In this document: positions 57,681-64,000 of the stretch, one piece after another
How positions within the stretch are numbered: the stretch's first letter is position 1
How the letters are laid out: every line of letters begins with the position of its first letter
Made by a program: the position numbers and the translations under genes
Assembly: GCA_008828725.1 (NCBI GenBank)
Contig: MEHQ01003769.1
Coordinates: forward strand, 35,281 to 99,280
Direction: 5' to 3'
Origin: Saccharina japonica
Lineage: Eukaryota; Sar; Phaeophyceae; Laminariales; Laminariaceae
Length of the DNA stretch: 64,000 nucleotides
The notes under the pieces: generated by a model
Told to the model about the DNA's origin: nothing
Databases searched by the model: none
What the model saw: the letters and a program-made list of their open reading frames with translations, nothing else

Positions 57681-57775
57681 CACCCTTTTAGAACTGCAGT
57701 CCCGTTATGGGGACAAACCACTCTAATTCTAAGTAATTTGTCCCCACAACGGGACTCCAGTCCTAGAAGGGTTAA
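57681..57775. repeat. M1 MITE copy
   Basis: Arms GAACTGCAGTCCCGTTATGG and CCCACAACGGGACTCCAGTC with outer ACCCTTTTA/GAAGGGTTAA. The centre is inverted relative to the other copies. Confidence 0.75.
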
Positions 57776-57891
57776 GGTGATATATTGCTATTGGCAGAGC
57801 TATATATGATTTGGATTACTAAGATCACCAAGCTAGGGCTATTCTTAATATTAATAGTTGACTATTATTAATAGCAGGTATTACAGTTATT

Positions 57892-58005
57892 AATATTACG
57901 GGGGACCATAGTAAATAGGACCAAATGTTGTCGTCAAAAATAGTGAAATATATAGGTTTTAGTGTGTACCGTGGGTACTATTTACTACATTAGCCCACCC
58001 GTAAT
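57892..58005. repeat. M5 MITE copy
   Basis: ATTACGGGGGACCATAGTAA ... CCCACCCGTAAT with the usual inner ATATATAGG block. Confidence 0.8.
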
Positions 58006-58689
58006 AGTTGTGTGGGTTCCAGATTATCGGCCCAACCGCCGCATGGATATTGTCCCGCGTAGGTCGGTCCCACCATTCGCCGAGGTCGTGGATATCCGTA
58101 TACTATTGTACGCTTGTGGTCACCCATATTCCTGGACTATTTGTTGTCGCCAGCGGTGACATTGTCCCGTGACACTTAAGCACTGCAGACAGGAATGCAA
58201 GGCCCGCGTCTTGCACTCCTCTCTCTCTCTCTCTCCTCCTCATCATCGTTGATGGTCGTTTCGTGGGATCGTCCGTACCAACCCTGTACCAAAACCTGGC
58301 GTATCCTACTGTGCTACACACGCTGTCCTCTAAGAAAGGGAAATTGCCATAGATGTCGAGTCGAAACGGGGGACCTACCCTGAGTTGCAGCAGTGCCAAC
58401 TATCGGACTATTTGGGTTTCCTTGATTATGGAAGGGTTATTTGCTGTATACGGGGTGCGCATTTACCCTTGAGGCCGCTCGCTTAGAGGGGGAGGGGAGA
58501 GCCGAGAGGTTTATATACTGTAACTCATGGCGCATCAAAACCCATCTCCATCGACACTGCTGCCGGTGCCGATGGTGACACCGCAGGCCTTTGGTGCTTA
58601 TGTTGTCATGTTTCTAACAACGCAACCAAGTTGCACCAGCCGACTAAGTAGTCGACTAAGACAGTCACCTGGCTGGTGTTCACCAGCGG

Positions 58690-58803
58690 ACTATTATGGG
58701 GGACCATAGTAAATGGGACCAAATATCGTTAGTAAAAATAGGTAAACATATAGGTTTTTGGGTGTACCGTAGGTCTTATTTACTATCCCCCCCCCCGTAA
58801 TAA
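58690..58803. repeat. M5 MITE copy
   Basis: TATTATGGGGGACCATAGTA ... TACTATCCCCCCCCCCGTAA. The internal sequence is close to 45286-45400. Confidence 0.8.
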
Positions 58804-59097
58804 TAGGTACGCACAACATTAAGCGTTTGCGATAGGCAGCCTGCGCATGGAAACGAGCGCAGTGAAAGCCGGTGGAGGAATGCTTGACTCGACCGCGCGC
58901 GGAACCTACGTCAAGACGCGATTTCACCGGGGTTCTGCTCTTACATGAGTGCTTCCTACGTTTTCCCGCGCTCTCAAGGAGCTAGCTTCCATCATGGTGG
59001 GTAGTAACTATACTACGCAGCATTCGATTTTATCAGTGTGTATAATAGAAAGTATGGGATGCCAGGTATATCGCAACGAGTGGGCAGGCAGACACAC

Positions 59098-59292
59098 CTG
59101 TGACACTTGAAGGACCGTTCCTGGAGAGAAGGTTTCCACCACATCAGACCCTTCGTCTATTCCTACCCGGCACTCGAGGCCGTTCGGAGCGATGACCCGG
59201 TACCTTCCGATCGCGCGGCCTTGTTCCCTCACAAACGCCTTACCCAGGTTGCAGCCGTTGTGGCTTTTGTGGATTTGAGCGTCGGTTGGCAT
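59098..59292 (-). CDS. Exon with SH3b-like sequence
   Basis: A 65-codon minus frame from ATG (59292) to donor TCACAG|GTGTGT reads MPTDAQIHKSHNG, NLGKAFVREQGRAIG, then RYRVIAPNGLECRVGIDEGS, VVETFSPGTVLQVS. The pattern Y-V-x-x-x-GL-x-x-R-x, an acidic turn, then F-x-x-GT-x-x-x-V is that of bacterial-type SH3 (SH3b) repeats, which bind peptides or cell-wall material in other systems. That function is not implied here. If the Met is not the start, the only upstream acceptor (GGTAAG before GCG) is poor. The gene is transcribed away from the mTERF-like gene. Confidence 0.45.
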
Positions 59293-59374
59293 AGCGGTGC
59301 AATATAACGAAGCAGAGGGGAGGGTGAGTACCAGGAACACTGGTCGAAACGCCTCGAANTATGCAAGTCCGCCT

Positions 59375-59580
59375 CAGAGGCGGTTCTTAGCAGGATGCAG
59401 CTCACCCTCCATGCGACTCGCCCAATACCTCACGGCGTTTCGCGCTTGGTGCAAGCAATGTCTGCCTGGTTGGTGAAAACCCAACGCGCTCCGTCCCGGC
59501 ATTGTAGGGATGCGAGGGTCTATGGTCATATGACTACGGCCGTGCACAACATGAGTACACCCCCCCCCCCCCCCCCCCCC
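59375..59580 (+). repeat. R5 dispersed repeat with poly(C)
   Basis: GCGGTTCTTAGCAGGATGC, CATGCGACTCGCCCAATACC, GCTCCGTCCCGGCATTG and CAACATGAGTACAC are followed by about 24 C. Directly upstream, 59359 is an ambiguous base (n), so local assembly quality is reduced. Confidence 0.75.
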
Positions 59581-59749
59581 CCCCAATAGTAGCTACCCCG
59601 GAAATCCACCAACTCCCTATTAATACTATACGAAGTACATATATATATATTTGAGTCGGTCCGACCACACGTTTCATCCTAAAACACTACGTACAACACT
59701 AAGAAGAGCGGATGAGTCGCAGTTAATGCTGCACTTCTAGAATTGCCAT

Positions 59750-60860
59750 TTGGCGCGCCCGTTTCTTTTCCGCTGATTGGCGGAACCGGTGGCTGTTCCA
59801 ACCATTTACGCACGCGCCATGCCTTAGGTAACTGTTGATTGGCGGGATTGTTGGTTGTTGCTCCAACCATTGGCCTTGCATGCGTCACGTCGCCCGCTAC
59901 TGCTGATTGGTGGGATCAGTTGACTGTTCAACCGCAAGCCGTGCTTGCGTCACGTAACTGTCGATTGCTGATAGATGGAACCGGTTACTGCTGTTCTCCC
60001 CCATTCACTTTGCATGCGTCATTTCACTGGTGGTTGCTGATTGGTGGAATGGGTTGTTTGTTCAACCATTTACCGTGCGTGCGTTACATATGTGATGGGC
60101 GGGGTTGATATGCTTTTACCTTGCGGGCGTTACTTCCCTGCTGATTGCTGATTTGTGGGAGCAGTGACTGTTCAACGATTCACCCTGCACGCACCCCTTC
60201 GCCGCTGATTGCTGATTGGTGGAATTGGTAACAGTTCAACCAATCACCGTGCGTGCTTTACTTTGCTTCTGATTACTGTTTTATGTAGTCGGTGACTGTC
60301 CAACCCTTCACCGCGCGTGCGTTATTTCGCCGCTGGTTGCTGATTGGTGGAATTGACGATTGTAGAACCAATCACCGTGTATACGGTGATTTGCCCGCGA
60401 TTGTTGTTTGATGTCATCGGTGACTGTTTAACCCTTCGCCGTGCGTGCGTTAATTCACGACTGATCGTAGCGTGGTGGGAGATCGTTGATTGCTCACCCA
60501 TTTAAACCTGATTGATGGGATCGGTTGTTGCTCAACCATTCTGCCCTACATGCGTCACGTCACTGCTGATTGGTCGGAATTGGTAACTGCTCAATAATTG
60601 TTGCGTTATATCGCGGCTGATCGTAGAGTGGTGGGAGATCGGTGATTGTTCGCCCATTTTAACCTGATTGGTGGGATTGATTGCAGTTCAACCATGTTTC
60701 CCTACATGCGTCACGTCACTGCTGATTGGTGGAATTGGTAACTGCTCAATATTTAACGTTGCGTGCGATTGGTGCAAGCGGCGACTGTTTTAACCGTTCA
60801 GCCCGCCTGCGCTTGCTTCGCCCCTGATTGCTGGTCGGTGGAAATGCTGACTGTTCGACC
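59750..60860 (+). repeat. Degenerate minisatellite, about 60-75 bp unit
   Basis: More than twelve diverged units carry CTGATTGGTGGAATTGGT, ACTGTTCAACC(A/C)TT and C(C/G)TGCGTGCGTTAC. Each has an ATTGG/CCAAT core. Some units are truncated or expanded. The array ends immediately before the first mapped mTERF-like exon, so it fills the intron or promoter-proximal region. Confidence 0.85.
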
Positions 60861-60869
60861 ACTGGGCAG

Positions 60870-62415
60870 CGCGACGGGTAGGGGCGGCCGTGAAGACGGG
60901 GTTTCAACTGAGGAAGGCTTTCTGCGGGAGGCTTTGGGCATGTCGCACGAACAGGCGCAGGTTAGTGACCTGGTGACGCTTCGTATATGTGGTGGACTAT
61001 TTCCAGCAAGATTATATTATAGAAGAACACGGTTTGAACCGACCGCTTCTCCACTAAAACTAGTACATTAAGGCCTGCATACGTCTTGACGCGTCTAAAA
61101 TTGCCGGTTTTCTATAATAGCATCGTGGTTTCACCACCCTTTTTATTTTGCCTCATAAGGGTGGTCACTTGAGGAGCTCTACGTATACCTCACCCAAAAA
61201 TTGTTTTCGGAGGAAGACAAAAGTGCCACGTACGTACGGTATATGCGTACCCGATGATTTATCCCGCGACTTTACGCAAAAAGCGAAAAACAGTACACAA
61301 GAACGAAACCCCGAAAAAAAAACAGCCAGAATGTGCTACCGCTATCGCAGCCCGCGTCGTTAGTACTAGTAAAGATGCCTCGTATACGGTAATGGTCCCT
61401 GTATAGTGCCGGTAATGCACCGACCAATAATACCGGCACTATATTTCGTAGCGGCAACCGGCACTACTGCGGACACTTTCACAGTGGTCAACCCCAACTG
61501 TGCCAAGCGATTTCAACCGGCACTATTCAACCGGCACTATAGAGGGACTACTACTGCTGAAGAGGATACTGCGGTTTGACCCCTTGACTGACCCGCTTCC
61601 CCAAGCTAAAGCTGTTATTACACGTGAAGGTGTAAAGACGCCCTGACGTGTCTAAAAATTGAACGTCTTTCTATAACAATATCGTGATTTTGGTATGGTG
61701 GGCCAGCAGCTGTTAGTATCAAATATGCTGTACAGGTATGGGAAGGGGACCTACCAGTCGTCCCCTTTTGTAGTATTTTTTTGGGTCCTGATCATCAACT
61801 TCGCCCCCCCCCCCCTGCAACAATGCCACCGTGTATATATGTGTTTGGCGCAGAGGACGATTGCCCGATGCGACAACCTGCAGCTAGGAGTTGCCACGGA
61901 AGTGGTGGCGTTTTGCACGGGAGAAGGGTTGGGTCTCACCACAAAGCGGGTGAGATTGTTGCCTGAGACAACGAGCAGCAGCATATTTTTCATTTTGATC
62001 TATCTCCAGTTATTTACAGAGGGATGGAGGGGCCAGCGGAGTGACGTTCCTTTTTAGAAGGGGAAGGATGCCAGCCAATAGGCGGCGACTACCAACCATC
62101 ACATTCCCACCCCTCCTGGTGCAAGCAATCAATGGTTTACCTGGTCGGTGAAAAATCCGACGTGCTCCTCTGTCCTGGGAATGAAGAGATGCGAGAGGCT
62201 ATGGTCATCATATTACTATATACGGCCATGCATGATAATGAGTACCCCCCCCCCTCCTGCCCCGCCCCCGATCCATCCATCCCCTTCTCCACCCCCCTCC
62301 CCACCCCCCAATCCCTTCCCCGTGTCCACCCCCCCCCTGCTCCGTCTCGAAAGGGATGCGTGGTCAATGGTCAAATGACTAAGGCAGGCAACAATTGAGT
62401 ACCCCCCCCCCCCCC

Positions 62416-62494
<79 letters not shown>

Positions 62495-62672
62495 CAGTGT
62501 TGTTGCTGTTGTTCTTTTTCTTTTCCCCCCCCCCCCCCCCCCCCCACGTCTGCGCTTCCTACTGTACTTTCCCCTTTTGTTCTCTGTATAGGCGCTTCTC
62601 CTTGACTACGACTCCATCCTGCACCCCATCGTGGTGTGGCTCATGGTAGATGTCGGCCTGCCCAGGAACCGG
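60870..62672 (+). CDS. mTERF-family protein, partial
   Basis: Three exons are clear: 60870-60960 (donor GCGCAG|GTTAGT), 61854-61949 (acceptor TTTGGCGCAG, donor AGCGG|GTGAGA) and 62592-62672 (acceptor TTCTCTGTATAG, donor CCGG|GTAAGC). All three junction ends are phase 0. They read EEGFLREALGMSHEQAQ, then RTIARCDNLQLGV...FCTGEGLGLTTKR, then ALLLDYDSILHPIVVWLM...VGLPRNR. LG(M/L)S, then a basic/hydrophobic helix, then LL-YD, P-V-WL and GL is the mTERF repeat pattern (about 30-35 residues; organelle nucleic-acid binding). Each exon covers about one repeat. The start lies upstream of 60870, beyond or within the minisatellite. A possible last exon at 63081-63167 (acceptor CGGTCACAG, DGLQETLEEWNM, stop TAA) is weak. 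The gene is probably incomplete in this window. Confidence 0.6.
61110..61358. repeat. M3 MITE copy
   Basis: Contains GGTGGTCACTTGAGGAGCTC and the right end GCTACCGCTATCGCAGCCCG. The left end is eroded. It lies in the mTERF-like intron. Confidence 0.6.
61380..61560 (+). repeat. Short inverted and direct CCGGCACTAT repeats
   Basis: CCGGCACTAT occurs at about 61431, 61449, 61517 and 61530, with the complement ATAGTGCCGG near 61405. The words surround ACTGCGGAC. This is probably a decayed palindromic element. Confidence 0.55.
62118..62250 (+). repeat. R5 dispersed repeat, 3' part
   Basis: GGTGCAAGCAATCAATGG, GTGAAAAATCCGACGTGC, GAGGCTATGGTCATCATA and ATAATGAGTACC, followed by a C run. It lies about 90 bp upstream of an R4 copy. 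Confidence 0.65.
62335..62412 (+). repeat. R4 dispersed repeat with poly(C)
   Basis: CTCCGTCTCGAAAGGGATGC ... GGCAACAATTGAGTACC, then 14 C, then a TTG microsatellite. Confidence 0.75.
62416..62506 (+). repeat. (TTG)n microsatellite
   Basis: About 25 TTG triplets, followed by a C run (62525-62545) that precedes the acceptor tract of the mTERF-like exon at 62592. Confidence 0.9.
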
Positions 62673-62697
62673 GTAAGCTGCACGGGTAGACACACTC

Positions 62698-62720
62698 GTT
62701 GTTGCTGTTGTTGTTGTTGC

Positions 62721-62751
<31 letters not shown>

Positions 62752-62886
62752 GGTGTTGGTGTTGGTGTTGGTGTTGGTGTTGGTGTTGGTGTTGTTGTTG
62801 GGGTTTGGTGTTGTTGTTGTTGTTGTTTTTGCTGTTGTTGTTGTTGTTGCTGTTGTTGTTTTTGTTGTTGTTGTTGTTTGTGTTGG

Positions 62887-62921
<35 letters not shown>

Positions 62922-63030
62922 TTGTTGCTGGTGGTGGTGGTGGTGGTGGTGGTGGTCTTGTTGGTCTTGTTGGTGGTGTTGGTGTTGGTGTTGTTGTTGT
63001 TGGTGTTGTTGTCGTTGGTATTGTTCTTCT
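62698..63030 (+). repeat. Long TTG/GTT compound microsatellite
   Basis: TTG repeats with GTGTTG, GCTGTT and GGTGGT variants extend for more than 330 bp right after the donor of exon 62592-62672. The resulting Leu, Val or Cys frames are artefacts. Confidence 0.9.
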
Positions 63031-63479
63031 CACATTAACTCATCGCCAAAACATACATTAATACCTCGCCGCGGTCACAGGATGGACTCCAAGAAACTCT
63101 GGAGGAGTGGAATATGACCTCGGGGGGAAAACAAAAAAAAAATGGGAAAAAAATAGAATACACATAAAACTGTACATCATAACTGCAACAAATCGTTTTT
63201 GACAAGAATAGTACAAGTGAGATCAGCATATGTACGTATCAGATATACATACGTGTGGTACGCTGTCTATACGAGTCGCAACAGAATCCGACGAGACCGC
63301 AAAATAATACCACCCACGAGAGTTGTATAGGTATACAGCACCCGACATGCTTTAACGCTTTAGCCTTGCAAACCTTTTTGTTTGGACATATTGTTTGAAA
63401 TTAGTGTAGGATGGTTTTCAAGTGGTAAAAGGGATCTCTCCCCTCCCTCCTCCTCCACCCTCTTCCTCCTCCCTCTTCT

Positions 63480-63655
63480 CCCTCCATGCGGCTCGCCCCC
63501 CACCTCACGTTTCGCTTCGTAAACATTGGTGTGAGTAATGCCTGCCTGGTCGTTGAAAACCCGACGTGCTCCGTCCCGGCATTGTAGGGATGCGAGGGCC
63601 TGTGGTCATACGAGTACGGCCATGCATGACATGCGCCTAATGAGTACACCCCCCG
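63480..63655 (+). repeat. R5 dispersed repeat
   Basis: CTCCATGCGGCTCGCCCC, CCTGCCTGGTCGTTGAAAAC, GTGCTCCGTCCCGGCATTG, GGTCATACGAGTACGG and AATGAGTACACC, then CCCC. Confidence 0.7.
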
Positions 63656-63751
63656 AGACAGGAAGGGGGTAAGATTAGCTAAAATTATTGATGTGATATA
63701 TGGAAACAACGTAATGAGCGCCCCAGCTGTTGGAGGTGTCTCTAGTAGGAG

Positions 63752-63850
63752 AAGGAGCGGTGCTCCGTCTCGAAAGGAATACGTGGTCAATAGTCAACTG
63801 ACTTAAAGCAAACAATAAATGAGTACCACCCCCCCCCCCCCCCCCCCGGG
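63752..63850 (+). repeat. R4 dispersed repeat with poly(C)
   Basis: GCTCCGTCTCGAAAGGAATA ... AACAATAAATGAGTACC, then about 20 C (to 63847). R4 again follows R5 in the same orientation. Confidence 0.75.
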
Positions 63851-63864
63851 TGGGAGTCTGAGGG

Positions 63865-64000
63865 AAGGTGGGTGAGGGGTGTATTCATGCCGTGCATGGC
63901 CGTAGTCGTATGGCCGTGGCGGGGGGTACTCATGTCATGCATGACCGTAGTCTTATGGTCAAAGACCCTTGCATCCCTACAATGCTGGGACGGAGGACGT
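63865..64000 (-). repeat. R5 dispersed repeat, cut by window end
   Basis: GTATTCATGCCGTGCATGG, then a second, internally repeated GTACTCATGTCATGCATGAC, CGTAGTCTTATGG and GCATCCCTACAATGC. Orientation is opposite to the 63480 copy. It continues past the window. Confidence 0.65.

Noticed and set aside
62631-63061. Leu/Val/Cys-rich frames after 62.6 kb
   Set aside because: The first codons overlap a real exon (62592-62672), but the remainder is a TTG microsatellite beyond a good donor.

Overview
The window is nuclear DNA of a eukaryote: intron-rich, gene-poor and dense with small mobile elements. Three things point to a photosynthetic stramenopile, most likely a brown alga. The gene at 2026-7138 encodes a thylakoid-lumen type protein whose leader looks multipartite (signal peptide, AF-containing transit region, second signal), as expected for a secondary plastid. 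Introns run from about 0.8 to 4 kb. A flagellar-protein gene (CFAP97 family) is present, which fits an organism with flagellate spores or gametes. The species assignment is inference.

Layout. 1-7.1 kb: four-exon minus-strand DUF2358 gene with MITEs in its introns. 7.9 kb: tRNA-Leu(CAG). 9.0-10.4 kb: 1.43-kb foldback element with 457-bp terminal inverted repeats. 11.9 kb: possible first exon on the plus strand. 14.7-21.0 kb: minus-strand gene for a very large acidic repeat protein, followed by Ty3/gypsy integrase debris. 22.9-24.1 kb: cluster of short dispersed repeats. 24.2-31.1 kb: minus-strand CFAP97/hemingway-like gene. 31-39 kb: mostly repeats, with one candidate exon. 39.5-53.9 kb: minus-strand, at least ten-exon gene for a four-transmembrane, tetraspanin-like protein with a C-terminal C2H2 zinc finger; all exon phases agree. 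54-57 kb: hypothetical frames and a (CAG)51 tract. 57.5-59.3 kb: minus-strand exons, one with an SH3b-like sequence. 60.9 kb to near the window end: plus-strand mTERF-family gene with roughly one helical repeat per exon.

The exon models were built by hand from open frames, splice consensus and phase agreement. I ran no alignment; family names rest on recognised motifs. The genes do not form an operon or shared pathway. They are unrelated nuclear genes embedded in repeats: at least four MITE families (called M1, M2, M3, M5 here), a tRNA-derived SINE, two families sharing one 3' end followed by poly(C) (R4, R5), minisatellites and microsatellites. Nested insertions give a relative order of activity. 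The most unusual items are the four-TM/zinc-finger fusion, the two-code repeat protein, the shared poly(C)-tailed 3' end, and the M3 element split by a head-to-tail M2 array.
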